The notes under the pieces were generated by a model that worked only from the letters and a program-made list of their open reading frames with translations, did not search any database and was not told the origin of the DNA. A DNA stretch of 64,000 bases from Bonia amplexicaulis (taxonomy: Eukaryota; Streptophyta; Magnoliopsida; Poales; Poaceae): NCBI GenBank assembly GCA_036346245.1, contig JAYGGG010000288.1:1-64000 (forward strand). The letters are read 5' to 3'. Numbering within the stretch: the first letter of the stretch is position 1; every line of letters starts with the position of its first letter. The translations under genes were made by a program, and so were the position numbers. Positions 1 through 11,125 of the stretch are shown piece after piece.

Positions 1-110
1 GAAGAAGAGGAGCACGAAGAAGCGCCGGCGACGCGTCATTTGGAGGTGCGGGCGATGGCGCCGCACCTACGGGCGTCGGGCAGCGGCCGGCGATCGCCGA
101 CCCCGACGCC

Positions 111-1500
111 GTGGCGCGACGGTCGTCCCAACCGGGCGCAGCGGCGAGACGGTACCGAGTGAACCGCCAGAGTGCCGATGCCGGGCCTGACCACCATGGC
201 CGCCGCCACCGCGCCTGGCGAGGGAGTGACAGGAGGCCTTGGCGGCAGCACCGGTCCCGACACCGACTCCGGGGCCCACCGCACCGACGTGCCGAGCGGT
301 TCCATAGCGCAAGCCATGGTTGCTACCAGCCCGGTGGTGCAACCCGCTGCTCCAACGACCGCAACCTCGGCGGCGGTGGAGAACGCTCTGTTAGTAGCCA
401 TCGCCACACTGCAGCGGGAGTTGGTGGACCTTCGCGGAGCCGTGCGGGACATACAAGAGGCTTGGAGCCAACAGGTCCCGCCGGTGGTCGCAGCGGAGCC
501 CATGCCAGAGCGGGCGGACAGCCGCGACGCCCCACCTCCAGTCGCGTCCCGCTGTGGCTCGTGGATCCGGAGTCCTCCTTCTCCGCGGGTCTGCAGCAAT
601 CCGCATGGCCGGAGGGCTTCAAGTTCCCCAACACCATCGAGCCGTACAAGGGCGACACAGACCCTCGGGAGTTCGTCCGCGTATACGAGACTGCCATCGA
701 AGCCGCAGGCGGAGACAACACTACCAAAGCGAAGGGGCTCCCCTCGCACTGCAAGGAGTGGCGCTCTCTTGGTTTTTCACCATAGAGCCAAGCTCCATCT
801 ATGCGTGGGAGCAGGTCCGTGATCATCTCTACAACAACTTCTGGGGAACTAGGTCGAGCGCGTCGACGCAGACCAGCTCTTCGCCGTCAAGCAAAAACCC
901 TTGAAGAAGCTCCGAGATTACTTCAAGCGCTTCACGAAGGTCCGCTGCCAGGTGAAGGACGTTAACGAGACAACCATTATCAACACAACGATACAAGGCC
1001 TCCGCCTAGGGCCGCTGGCTGAGTACAACGCGCGTAAGCCAATTAAGATGGTCGCGAAGCTCTTCGATAAGATGGAAGAGTATGCGACGACGGAGGAGGA
1101 CGTCGGCGGTGCAAAGGCGACAACCCTGACACTAATCAAGCGGCGGCCTCGGCGAAGAACGAAGATGCACCGGAAGGCTCCTCGAAGGGCAAGCGCAATA
1201 AAGAGTCTTCCAAGGACACTCCTGAGCTCAAAGACACCAAGCCTAAGGACCCTTGGGTGACAAGTCCAACCGCAGTCAACACAAGTCCCAGAGAAACTAC
1301 TACGTCTTTGACATCGAGAGCGGCTCCGAAGGCAGTGTCCACACCGGTCGCGCCCGGGGTCGCCGGGGCCGCGGGCGAGGGCGAGGCCGGGGTCGGGACG
1401 ACAGACCCCATGCGAAACAAGAAGACCAGCTCTATAGTCTGTGGTGCAAGGTGCATGGTTGGTGTGGCCACAACACACGGACATGCACCACCAACGTGGC
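111..1500 (+). pseudogene. gag: Gypsy gag polyprotein, frameshifted
   Basis: Gag would package the element RNA into virus-like particles in the cytoplasm. Visible pieces in order are a Pro/Ser-rich N-terminus, then the gag core (about 610-1110) with PEGFKFPNTIEPYKG, an ALSWFF segment, KPLKKLRDYF-like and KLFDKMEEYA motifs, then a basic linker. A Cys/His cluster reading CKVHGWCGHNTRTC lies near 1443-1485 and probably serves as the nucleic-acid-binding knuckle. The core shifts between all three plus frames (breaks near 770, 900 and 1130), so no continuous product can be made. Some breaks could be consensus error. Similarity to grass gypsy gag is strong; function is lost in this copy. Confidence 0.8.
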
Positions 1501-1785
1501 GCTCCGACAAAGCGTCGCTAGGGACAGAACCCAGGAAGCGGAGCTACCCGTCGGGGCCCACGTGCAAGCATCCCTAGGAGGGCCCCTTACGGATTCAAGC
1601 CCATGTGCAGCAACCCTAAGATGGACCCCTGCGGATTCAAGCTCACGTACAGCAACCCCAAGAAGACCCCTAGCGAATCTAGGCCCGGAGGAGGTCAAGA
1701 CGGGTTATAAACGTTATCTTCGGGAGCTCTTCATTGAAGTTCTCCTCGGTGCGGCAACAAGGCCAATGCGCGGAGGCTACACCAT

Positions 1786-2069
1786 GTGGCAAAGATACCC
1801 GCGCAGGCACCGCCAGAGTGGGCCCAACACGAAATCACCTTCACGCCCGTTGATGCAGAGGGCATCAAGTTCCCTCACCAGGATCCCCTGGTCATCCAGG
1901 TCGCCATCGCAGGGTGCGATGTCAAACGCGTCGTGGTCGACGGAGGCAGCTCTACGAACATCTTGTTCGTGGCGGCCTTCGACCAGATAGGGATCCCCGA
2001 AGTCGCCTGGGTCCCTCGGAAATCCCATTGCAGGGCTTCGGGGGTCAGCCACTGAAGACGCTGGGGCTT
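1786..2069 (+). pseudogene. Gypsy retropepsin-like protease, truncated
   Basis: This is the aspartic-protease part of a gypsy polyprotein, which would cleave Gag-Pol during particle maturation. The frame carries an IAGCDVKRVVVDGGSS stretch around 1900-1950, in which DGGSS corresponds to the catalytic D(T/S)G loop of this plant retropepsin group, followed by a NILF strand and a GFGG turn near the end. The 3' half is cut by the copia insertion at 2074. A shorter, indel-rich second copy of the same stretch lies at 8312-8824. It links to the gag upstream by a short tandem-like repeat (about 1590-1690) containing GGATTCAAG units. Truncated and not functional. Confidence 0.75.
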
Positions 2070-2074
2070 CCAAC
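2070..2074. other. Target-site duplication CCAAC, left copy
   Basis: CCAAC immediately precedes the left copia LTR and is repeated at 10210-10214 immediately after the right LTR. A third CCAAC stands at 8820-8824, just left of the right LTR. Five-base duplications are normal for LTR-retrotransposon integration; having it at three LTR edges is not. Confidence 0.8.
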
Positions 2075-3472
2075 TAATGGATCGCGCGAAGGCTACGATA
2101 GCAGAAAACAAAACTTTTCTACCGCGCACAAGAACATCATGCTTAAGGAGGATCATGGATCGTTACCACTAGACGCGCAAGCGCAATGAAGAAGAGTTGA
2201 GAAGCCGATCCAACCACGCGCCGAGGTAGTAGTGGAAGTAGTCGATCGTCCCGAACCGATCGCTCCTCCACGCGATCAACCGCACCACGAGCGGATCCGA
2301 TCTGTAGGTTGTTGATGCCGATCAACGCCGCAACCAGCAGCGTCTCCACCGGTATCCACACGTCCGGGGCTGGAACGCCGATCGCGAGTGTACCAGCACT
2401 CGCGAGCGGCTAGGGTTTGGCTATGGAGGTGGCGGCTACGGATTAGCTCGGGATTATCAGATCGTTCCTCCTCCTCGCCTCCATATATATAGACCTCCTC
2501 ACTTGGGCCTCGTGGACCGAGGCCCAATAGGAGTCTATCCGGATCTCTATCCGAATTGAGTCCATATCCGAATCACATTCGAATTAGTGTTCCAACCCGT
2601 TAAGTGTGCGACCCTGTAGGTTCACGTATACTTGGTCGCGACCCAGAAACACCTTTCCGGTCACCGTGTTAATAGCGGCCTCTAGTAAGACATATTAACC
2701 CCAAAGTATACGTAAAGATCATATCTATTTGAACTCGTAATGTTCTCATGTACTAATCCTTCGCCTCACGATATAGATTAAGCTCAAGGCGAGACCGTGT
2801 CATCCTCTTAATAGCTCAATCACTCTCTCGATTTCGTGATGGATTATAAACTCGTGATTGACTACTCAATCATCTTGGCATGGCCGTGCACTTTCATAAT
2901 CCATTACATCGAGGGGCCCAGAGATATCTCTCCCATAAGGAGGGGCAAATTCTATCTTGATCATTCACATCCCACTATATGTTTCATGGCAAACCCAAAG
3001 ACTACTTTTATGACTACCTAGTTACGGAGTAGTGTTTAGTAGTCCCAAAGTAAGCTACTACGCATGCTGGGAACCATGATGATCTCAAGTCTAAGGATTC
3101 CACATAAACACTACTTGAGACCAACTGATGACACATGGAATCTCTGCAGTGTCTCATGGCGGGTCTATCCAACATATGTTCACTAACACATGTCCATATT
3201 ATTGATTTGGTATCTCCATACCATGATCCATGAGACATGATCATCAATCAATACATATGTCGATCTTTGAATCATATTTGTTCCTCATATGAAATATAAT
3301 CGTGGATCATTTAGAAATAGCAACATTTTGGCATTAAGAGTCTCATGAATAAGTCACATACTCATTGATCAATAATGATAATGTCTATTTCAAGGAACAA
3401 AGCAATGTATCATAAACATAGTATGTGATATATTCAACATCTCCATGTTGCCTCTAGGGCATATCACCAACA
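2075..3472 (-). repeat. Copia 3' LTR (left copy)
   Basis: 1398 bp. On the element strand it starts TGTTGGTGATATGCCC next to a polypurine tract at 3473-3484. The outer edge starts TAATGGATCG, the counterpart of TGTTGGGATACG in the related solo LTR at 44797, so its terminal TG is probably mutated. A TATATATAG stretch near 2485 lies in the promoter-sized part of the LTR. Confidence 0.85.
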
Positions 3473-3484
3473 GATCTCCCACTT
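3473..3484 (-). other. Polypurine tract of the copia element
   Basis: The minus strand reads AAGTGGGAGATC directly before the LTR terminus. This is the plus-strand primer position used in reverse transcription, and it fixes the element as minus-oriented with its 3' LTR on the left. Confidence 0.75.
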
Positions 3485-5070
3485 GCACTAGAGTCAACCA
3501 TGTAGTTATCTAATACCCATTGCCCTAGTGTGAGCCTCATGCTTTGGTCGGGAAGCGGCTTTGTCAACGGATCTGCAATGTTCAAATCCGTGTGTACTTT
3601 GCATATCTTAACATCGCCTCTCCACAATCTCGCGGATGAGATGAAATCGCAGTAGAATGTGCTTGGACTGGTGCGATCTAGGCTCCTTGGCTCATGCAAT
3701 GGCTCCACTGTTGTCACAATAGAGGTCCATTGGGCCGAGGCACTAGCCATCACACCAAGCTCGAAACAAATTTCTTGATCCAAACGACCTCTTTAGCGAC
3801 TTGAAGTCGCTATGTACTCGGCTACGTTGTAGAATCAAGAACCGTCTCTTGCTTGGAACTCTTCCACCACCGCACCGCCATTCAGGCGAACACAAATCCA
3901 GATTGCGATCTAAAATCATCTTTGTCGGTTTGGAAGCTAGCATCGGTGTAACCATTTACAACGAGCTCTTCCTCACCCCATAGACGAGGAACACATCTTT
4001 AGTTCTTCTCAAGTACTTCAAGATGTTCTTTACGGTAATCCAAATGACTTTCACCGGATCTCGATCGTATCTACTCGTAGCACTTAAAGCATACGAGACA
4101 TCCGGACGTGTACAAAGCATGGCATACATAATGGATCCAATAGTGAAGCATATGGAATCGCATTCATTTTATCCGCTCATCGGTGTACTAGGACACCGAT
4201 TCTTGCTAAGATTTATACCATGTGACATAGGTAGGAAGCCTCTCTTGGAATCCGCATGTTGAACCTTTTCAACACCTTGTCAATGTAACGTATCTTGGCT
4301 TAATCCAATCACCTTTTGATCTATCTCTATAGATCTTGATGCTCAGAATATATGCCGCCTCCCTAAGTCTTTCATAGAGAAACTACTTTTCAATGAAGAC
4401 TTAATGATTCGACATAGGAATGTCATTTCCGATCAATAATATGTCATCCACATATAAGACCGTAAATACGAAAAGGCCCCACTAGCCTTTTTGTAAACAC
4501 AAGGCTCTTCTTCGTTCTTGATGAAACCAAACCCTTTGATTACTTCATCAAAACGAATGTTCCAACTCCGAGATGCTCGCTTTAATCCATAAATGGATCT
4601 TTGCGCTTGCATATCTTTCGAGTGATTGGATCGACAAAAACGTGGGCTGTGTCATGTACACATCCTCACTCGATTTCCATTAAGGAAAGCTGTTTTGACA
4701 TCCATTTGTCATATTTCATAGTCGAAATAAGCAAGAATCGCTAGAATGATCCGAATAGACTTTAGCATTGCGACGCTGAAAAAGTTTCATCATAATCAAC
4801 ACCTTGAATTTGTTTGAAACCTTTGGCCACCAATCGCGCTTTATAGATGTGAACATTTCCATCTATGTCTATCTTTTCTTGAAAACCCATTTGCACTCAA
4901 TGGTTTTAACACCATCGTGTGGATCAACCAAGTTCCAAACTTGATTCCGTGCATGGATTCAATTTCGGATCTCATGGCTTCAAGCCATTTCTCGTAGTCC
5001 GTCCCACCATCGCTTCTTCATAGGTCTTAGGTTCATCGTTGTCTAACAACAATATATCCCGTTGTTGAGT
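3485..5070 (-). pseudogene. pol: Copia reverse transcriptase and RNase H, frameshifted
   Basis: This segment would copy element RNA into DNA and degrade the RNA strand. On the minus strand it shows a RT core with QMDVKTAFLNG near 4705-4680, an IYGLK-type segment near 4600, and a YVDD-type catalytic box at about 4460-4441, of which both aspartates can be read. Toward the LTR is the RNase H end with DLNIADPLTKPLPDQ (about 3600-3545). The reading frame changes several times, so only short open stretches remain. The amino-acid matches are otherwise fresh, which fits recent insertion with either young decay or base-level assembly errors. Confidence 0.8.
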
Positions 5071-5072
5071 AG

Positions 5073-6480
5073 TCAAGAACATGTACCTCTCAGGTACACG
5101 ACGTGACCTCTCGACCACGTGGTGCGGTGTGTCCACAAATGGTTCTTCAACAGCTTGTTCATCCTGTTGTGGTTCAGAGGAGCCAAACGTTTTGGTGTTT
5201 CTCGAATTTCTTCAAGTTGCACCATGCTCCCACTATCCCTTCTTGAGAGAAACTCTTTCTCTAAGAAGACACCATCCAAGCGATAAACACTTTGCCTTCT
5301 TCTTGATTATAGAAGTAATATCCTTTTGTTTCCTTAGGATACCCGATAAAGAAGCATTTATCGATTTAGGACCGAGCTTATCGATTGTAAACGTTTTACA
5401 TAAGTCTCACATCCCCAAATCTTAAGAAAAGACAAGCTAGGACGTTGTCCTGTCCACATCTCATATGGTGTCTTTTCTACTGATTTTGATGGAACTCGCT
5501 TAGTGTGAAAGCGGTGTTTCAAGAGTACCTCAAAAAGACAACGGAAGATCACCGTGGCTCATCATGGAGCGCACCATATCTAATAAGGTGCGATTTCTCG
5601 CTCAGATACCCCATTCCATTGAGGTGTTCCAGGCGGAGTCAATTGTGGAACAATTCTACAATCCTTGAGATGATTACCAAACTCATGGCTCAAATACTCG
5701 CCTCCACGATCGGATCGTAGAAACTTGATTGTCTTGCCTAAATGATTTTGCACTTCATTTTGGAATTCTTTGAACTTTTCAAAGGATTCGGACTTATCTT
5801 CATCGTAGATATATCCATATCTACTAAAGTCATCGAAGAAAGTTATGAAGTATCGAAAACCACCTCGGTCGTTGAGCTCATTGGTCCACATACATCGAAT
5901 GTACGAGTGCCAATAAGTCACTTGCCCATTCACCTTGACCGTGAAAGGTGCTTTTGTCATCTTGCCAAGTAAACAAGATTCGCATGTCTCAAATGATTCA
6001 AAATCAAATGAGTGCGAATACCATCTCTATGGAGCTTCTCCATGCGTTTCTCATTTATGTGACCTAAGCGGCAGTGCCAAATAAACGTGGGATTCAAATC
6101 ATTCGATCGTTGCCTCTTTGCATTAATGTTATAGACCGATGACTCTTCAAGAGTAAGAACATATAACCCATTCACCAATGGAGTATGACAATAGAACATA
6201 TCTTTGAAATAAAGAGAACAACTATTGTTCACGGATCTAAAGTCATAACCTTCGCTTGTAAACATGAAGCGTAAATAATGTTCTTGGAAAGAGATGGAAC
6301 ACAATAACAATTATTCAATTCCAAAACTAATCCTCGAAGGTAAAGACAATGGCATGGTGCCAACACCACCGCTGACAACTTTTGCTCCATTGCCAACGCC
6401 AAGATCCACTTCTCCTCCTCAAACTTCTACTTCTTCTTAGCCCCCGCAACGATTTGCAAATGTGAGCAACCGATCCGTAT
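5073..6480 (-). pseudogene. pol: Copia protease remnant and integrase, frameshifted
   Basis: The integrase would insert the element cDNA into the chromosome. Read on the minus strand: a GSVAHICKS protease-type segment near 6470-6440; the pre-integrase zinc region with HCRLGHINEKRMEKL near 6080-6040; an integrase core with FFDDFSRYGYIY (about 5830), DRGGEYLSHEF (about 5700) and PQWNGVSER (about 5620); then the copia integrase C-terminal signature TPYEMWTGQRPSLSFLK near 5460-5410. The catalytic aspartate of DRGGEY is visible. Frameshifts near 5960, 5600 and 5350 break it. Same element as the gag at 7336-6720. Confidence 0.85.
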
Positions 6481-6719
6481 CAAATACCCAAGAATCAAGA
6501 GATGAAGTAGCAAGATTGATTTCTATAACATTTATACCGGAGCGAAGTCGTACTTCCTTCTTTTCTCAAGATCCTCCAAGTACTTTGGGCGTTCCTTTTC
6601 CAATGTCCCGATTGCTTGATAGTAGCAATCGCATCGTGAGCAGGGCCCTTCTTGACTTGCTTGGCCTTAGAACCGCCGCGATCTCATCGGAGCTAACTTT
6701 TTTTGCGCCTTTCTTTACA

Positions 6720-7336
6720 TAGGGCTTGCCCTTGCCTTTCGCATCATCATCACATGATGGTCGCTTTTCTTAATGCTTTCCTCTACTGATTTTAGCATCC
6801 CATGCAACTCACCAAGGTCTTGTCCATGTTGTTCATGTGATAGTTCGTAATGAATGGCTCAAAGCTCGGGGAGCGATCAAGAATCACATCGAGCCAACTC
6901 TTGGCTAAGGGGAAAACCAAGCTTTCCGCACTCTCAATGTAGCCAATCATCTTAATCACATGAGGGTCGACGGATTCCCTTCGCAAGCACCTCGCACGCA
7001 AACAAGGACTTTGAAGTGTTGAACCTCTCATCCCTTGCTTGGTTCTCAAACATACCACGCAACCCCACAATGATATTGTAGGCATCTGTGTTCTCATATT
7101 GCTTCAAGCTCGAGAGGACATTGTGGCAAGCATGAGACAGCTCACATCAAGGTAATCATTCGCTTGCTTCTCATAAGCTTTCCGCGCAGCCAAGTAGCAT
7201 TATCAGGTAAGTCATCAGGATAAGGAGACTCAAGGACATGCTCCTTGCGCTCTTGCTTGAGAACAATTCTCAAGTTGCGATACCAATCCAAAAAGTTTGT
7301 TCCATTGAGTTTTTCTTTCTCAAGAATAGATCGCAA
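6720..7336 (-). pseudogene. gag: Copia gag, frameshifted
   Basis: Minus-strand gag starting with MRSILEKEKLNGTNF (7336), the usual start of this copia group (a KLNGxNFxxW motif that opens the gag domain). It continues through YNIIVGLRGMFENQA (about 7090-7030), a segment matching ESAESLVFPLAKS-type helices near 6930, and FEPFITNYHMNNMDK (about 6870). It ends in Lys-rich sequence near 6720. At least three frame changes are visible. The expected CCHC knuckle is not recognisable downstream, so it may be lost or hidden by frameshift. It would form the particle shell of the element. Confidence 0.8.
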
Positions 7337-7369
7337 ATTAAAAGAACTGGATGCGCATTAGTTGACATG

Positions 7370-8311
7370 ATCTACAACAAAGAATACGCAAAGTTTAGCA
7401 CTATGTTTATGTTCATCTTTATTAAACTATTTAACAAAGACTCCCACTATGTGTTTTGCAACAAAACTCCCTCTAAGTTACATAGTGGGTCAAGATCCTC
7501 ATTTCATTAGTTCCTAGTGAGCTTTGGCATCACGGCTAGAAGACTAGTGACATGGGTAAGCAACACCTTGCTAATCACATCCCTATGTGACTCTTGCTTG
7601 TTGGGTGACATCAATATGTCCCGGCCCCAACCTATGCCCCAAGGTCCAAAACTGTTTTGATAACCTTGTTAAGTAAACCAATACTATGCATGTGGATGTC
7701 CGACATCCACCCTATTAGATCAAGATAGTTGATGGTACTCTGCTTTGGCAGACCTACCAAACGATGATCATGATTCTTATAGGCGTAGCAATTGGAAGGG
7801 CATCAAAACAAATTCTTAATTTTTCTTGAGAGAAGCTATTCTATCATGAAAAACTAACCCTTAGTTGGTATGGCATGAAAGAATAGTATGACAAGAAATA
7901 AACATCACATGCATATAATCACATTATCCGTGAATGGTATGGCATTTTGTATCGTAGTGGTCGCCATCGCCATGGTTCCACGGTGATATTCTTCGCCACA
8001 CTTCTTGTCCTCTTTTGTCATCATGCTTGAAGCCTCCATAGCAAAGAACTAAACTATTACAACTAATAGGTAGCAAATGAATTACATGAGGAGCTCAAGC
8101 ATCACAAGTCGACACGCAGGTCGTTATACAATTAAAGAACAGCCTCAACCCGGCTGTGATTAATACGACACACAGGCCGCCAAAACACACATGCATCACA
8201 TATGCATCTATGCCATACCATTCACATCATTCCCTGCAAAAACAAGTTAAGCGTAGAACATATTCTACCGTCCTGACATGAATGTGTTTCTATAACAATC
8301 TATGCGTGTAC
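7370..8311 (-). other. Copia untranslated leader region, no coding signal
   Basis: About 940 bp of AT-rich sequence between the gag start and the gypsy-derived segment. I see no protein similarity on either strand and no primer-binding site (the complement of an initiator-Met tRNA end is absent). It is probably the 5' untranslated leader of the copia element, truncated on the LTR side. Confidence 0.5.
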
Positions 8312-8824
8312 GCAACGGCGGATTCAAGCCCAAGAAGACCCCTTACGGATTCAAGCCCATGTGCAGCAACCCTAAGATGGACCCCTGCGGATTCAAGCTC
8401 ACGTACAGCAACCCCAAGAAGACCCCTAGCGAATCTAGGCCCCGGAGGGAGGTCAGCGCGGGGTTATAAACGTTATCTTCGGGAGCTCTTCATTGAAGTT
8501 CTCCTCGGTGCGGCAATAGAAGGCCAATGCGCGGAGGCTACACCATGTGGCAGCATACCCGGCGTAGGCACCGCCGGAGTGGGCCCAACACGAAATCACC
8601 TTCACGCCCGTTGATGCAGAGGGCATCAAGTTCCCTCACCAGGATCCCCTGGTCATCCAGGTCGCCATCGCAGGGTGCGATGTCAAACGCGTCGTGGTCG
8701 ACGGAGGCAGCTCTACGAACATCTTGTTCGTGGCGGCCTTCGACCGATAGGATCCCAAGTCGCTGGGTCCTCGGAAATCCCATTGCAGGGCTTCGGGGGT
8801 CACCATCAAGACGGGGCTTCCAAC
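8312..8824 (+). repeat. Second copy of the gypsy gag-protease flank, inside the copia element
   Basis: The segment repeats 1583-2074, the sequence just outside the left LTR, including GGATTCAAG units, the DGGSS protease motif and the terminal CCAAC (8820-8824). It carries many small deletions relative to the left copy, mostly one or two bases. Left and right copies both continue without break into their LTR. An upstream 25 bp (8312-8337) also matches gypsy repeat units, so the junction with copia leader lies close to 8311. Confidence 0.8.
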
Positions 8825-10209
8825 TAATGGATCGCTGGCTACGATAGCGTAAAACAAAACTTTTCTACCGCACACAAGAACATCATGCTTAAGGAGGATC
8901 ATGGATCGTTACCACTAGACGCCAGCAGTAAATGGAAGAAGAGTTGGAGAAGCCGATCCAACCACGCGCGCCGAGGTAGTAGTGGAAGTAGTCGATCGTC
9001 CCGAACCGATCGTCTCCTCCACGCGATCAACCGCACCACGAGCGATCCGATCTGTAGGTTGTTGATGCCGATCAACGCCGCAACCGCCAGCCGCTCCACC
9101 GGTATCCACACGCCCGGGTCGAACGCCGATCGCGAGTGTACCAAAGACTCGCGAGCGGCTAGGGTTTGGCTATGGAGGTGGCGGCTACGGATTAGCTCGG
9201 GATTATCGATCGCCCTCGGCCCCCGCCTCCATATATAGACCTCCTCACTTGGGCCTCGTGGACCGAGGCCCAATAGAGTCTATCCGGATCTCTATCCGAA
9301 TTGAGCCCATATCCGAATCACATTCGAATTAGTGTTCCAACCCGTTAAGTGTGCGACCAGCAGGTTCACGATACTTGGTCGCGACCCGTAAACACCTTTC
9401 CGGTCACCGTGTTAATAGCGGCCTCTAGTAAGACATATTAACCCCAAAGTATACGTGAAGATCATATCAATTTGAAACTCGTAATGTTCTCATGTACTAA
9501 TCCTTCGCCTCACGATATAGATTAAGCTCAAGGCGAGACCCGTGTCATCCTCTTAATAGCTCAATCACTCTCGATTTCGTGATGGATTATAAAGTCGTGA
9601 TTGACCTCAATCATCTTGGCATGGTCATGCACTTTCATAATCCATTACATCGAGGGGCCGTAGATATCTCTCCCATAAGGAGGGCAAATTCTATCTTGAT
9701 CATTCACATCCCACTATATGTTTCATGGCAAACCCAAAGACTACTTTTATGACTACCCAGTTACGGAGTAGTGTTTAGTAGTCCCAAAGTAGCTACTACG
9801 CATGTCGGGAACCATGATGATCTCAAGTCTAAGGATTCCACATAAACACTACTTGAGACCAACCGATGACACATGGAATCTCTGCAGTGTCTCATGGCGG
9901 GTCTATCCAACATATGTTGACTAACACATGTCCATATTATTGATTTGGTATCTCCATACCATGATCCATGAGACATGATCATCAATCAATACATATGTCG
10001 ATCTTTGAATCATATTTGTTCCTCATATGAAATATAATCGGGATCATTTAGAAATAGCAACATTTTGGCATTAAGAGTCTCATGAATAAGTCACATACTC
10101 ATTGATCAATAATGATAATGTCTATTTCAAGGAACAAAGCAATGTATCATAAACATAGTATGTGATATATTCAACATCTCCATGTTGCCTCTAGGGCATA
10201 TCACCAACA
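8825..10209 (-). repeat. Copia LTR (right copy)
   Basis: 1385 bp, near-identical to 2075-3472 apart from scattered indels. It is flanked by CCAAC on both sides (8820-8824 and 10210-10214) and by gypsy-derived sequence on its left, so on its own it looks like a solo LTR at the same insertion site. Confidence 0.85.
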
Positions 10210-10214
10210 CCAAC

Positions 10215-10365
10215 GACATCAAGAAGCACTTCGCGGGCCCTCCTGCGTTGGTCGCTTTAGCACCAGAGGCTCGACCCAGCACCAAAAGTCCCCCCCCGTC
10301 ACCAGAGGCTCGACCCAACACCAAAAGCACTAGAGCCACTGCCGCCTTTGTCTTCAAGTGATCAG
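10215..10365 (+). pseudogene. Possible C-terminal end of gypsy pol
   Basis: Directly right of the copia target duplication the plus strand encodes NDIKKHFAGPPALV, then two copies of a short Pro/Ser/Thr motif (PEARPSTKS and PEARPNTKS) and a stop near 10360. The first residues resemble the conserved last residues of plant gypsy polyproteins, which often end in a short NxxxLKKYF-like motif. If so, the gypsy element lost RT and integrase between its protease and this tail. This is a weak assignment based on one short motif. Confidence 0.3.
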
Positions 10366-10484
10366 CGGTTAGTACCTTCTTTTGTAGTTGCTCGCCCGCA
10401 CAAACGGGGCATTAATAAAGTCCATTCATTTGTGAAACTTGTCTCATTTTTTGTTACCACGTGTGGACGATCACCTTCGCGCAT

Positions 10485-10850
10485 ACTCTTCGTGAGTATA
10501 AAATAAGACATGTAGTCTCCGCGCGCACTCTTCGTGAGTATAAAATAAGACACACCATCTCCGCACACACTCTTCGTGAGTATAAAATAAGACATGCGGT
10601 CTCTGCGCGCACTCTTCGTGAGTATAAAATAAGACGCACGGAGGCACGCTTCCGCTCGCACTCTTGATAGTGTAAATAGTCTACGGACTCTAAATAAGAC
10701 ACGTAGTGGAGGCACGCCTCCACGCGCACTCCACGGAGTATAAATAAGATGCAGCGGAGGCATGCCTACGCGTGTACTCCAAGGAGTATAAATAAGACGT
10801 GGCGGAGGCACGCCTCCACGCGCACTCTACAGAGTATAGCGGCTTCCGCG
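10485..10850 (+). repeat. Tandem TATA-like repeat array
   Basis: Four copies of a 42-bp unit (starting 10485, 10527, 10569, 10611) each contain ACTCTTCGTGAGTATAAAA. They are followed by about three degenerate units of about 49 bp with ACTCCACGGAGTATAAAT. Each unit holds one GAGTATAAA core. It lies between gypsy coding remnants and an antisense ORF, a position where many grass gypsy elements carry tandem repeats. The same core recurs at 56936-57340. Confidence 0.85.
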
Positions 10851-10859
10851 CGTTCCGTA

Positions 10860-11125
10860 GCATAGGCAAAACGCGCCAGGGGACGCTCAAGCGGCTACTT
10901 CGGCTAGTCATCAGCTCCGTTGCCGCCACCTCGAAGGGTAGGGGACAGAGTGCTCAAGCGGCTAGTCGCCAGCTCCGCTGCCGCCACCTCGAAGGGTAGG
11001 GGACGGAGCGCTCGAGCAGGTACTTCGGCTAGTCGTCACCTCGAAGGGTAGGGGACGGAGTGCTCGAGCGACTACTTTGGCTAGTCGCCAGCTCCGCTGC
11101 TGCCACCTCGAAGGGTAGGGGGCGA
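10860..11125 (+). repeat. GC-rich tandem repeat
   Basis: About four imperfect units of roughly 52-68 bp built around CGAAGGGTAGGGGAC (near 10933, 10990, 11043, 11109), separated by GGCTAGTCGCCAGCTCCG. No coding potential is apparent. Confidence 0.75.

Larger units (their letters stand above)
1..2074 (+). mobile_element. Ty3/gypsy retrotransposon fragment, gag to protease
   Basis: This is the 5' coding half of a gypsy-type retrotransposon, entering from beyond the left edge. Going right it shows a Pro/Ala-rich leader, a gag capsid-like region, a Cys/His cluster and a retropepsin-like DGGSS motif, all on the plus strand. It stops at the copia insertion site, where CCAAC (2070-2074) is the left half of the copia target duplication. 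No reverse transcriptase or integrase of this element is present in the window, so the parent copy was either deleted or a non-autonomous derivative. The identification rests on protein similarity I recognise by eye, and the family name is not known. Confidence 0.85.
2075..10209 (-). mobile_element. Ty1/copia retrotransposon, minus orientation, rearranged at its 5' side
   Basis: Two nearly identical LTRs (2075-3472 and 8825-10209) bound a copia-type interior read on the minus strand: gag (7336-6720), protease/integrase (about 6480-5370), reverse transcriptase (about 5000-4260) and RNase H (about 4000-3480). This gag, protease, integrase, RT, RNase H order is diagnostic of Ty1/copia. The outer target duplication is CCAAC. 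The element starts TA rather than TG at 2075, apparently a point change. Between gag and the 5' LTR, where a primer-binding site is expected, lies a copy of the gypsy host flank (8312-8824). The LTRs differ by few substitutions, implying a recent insertion, yet the coding region is broken many times. Confidence 0.85.

Noticed and set aside
10485..10850. CRISPR-like spaced repeats
   Set aside because: Units are contiguous tandem repeats without unique spacers, in a plant genome.
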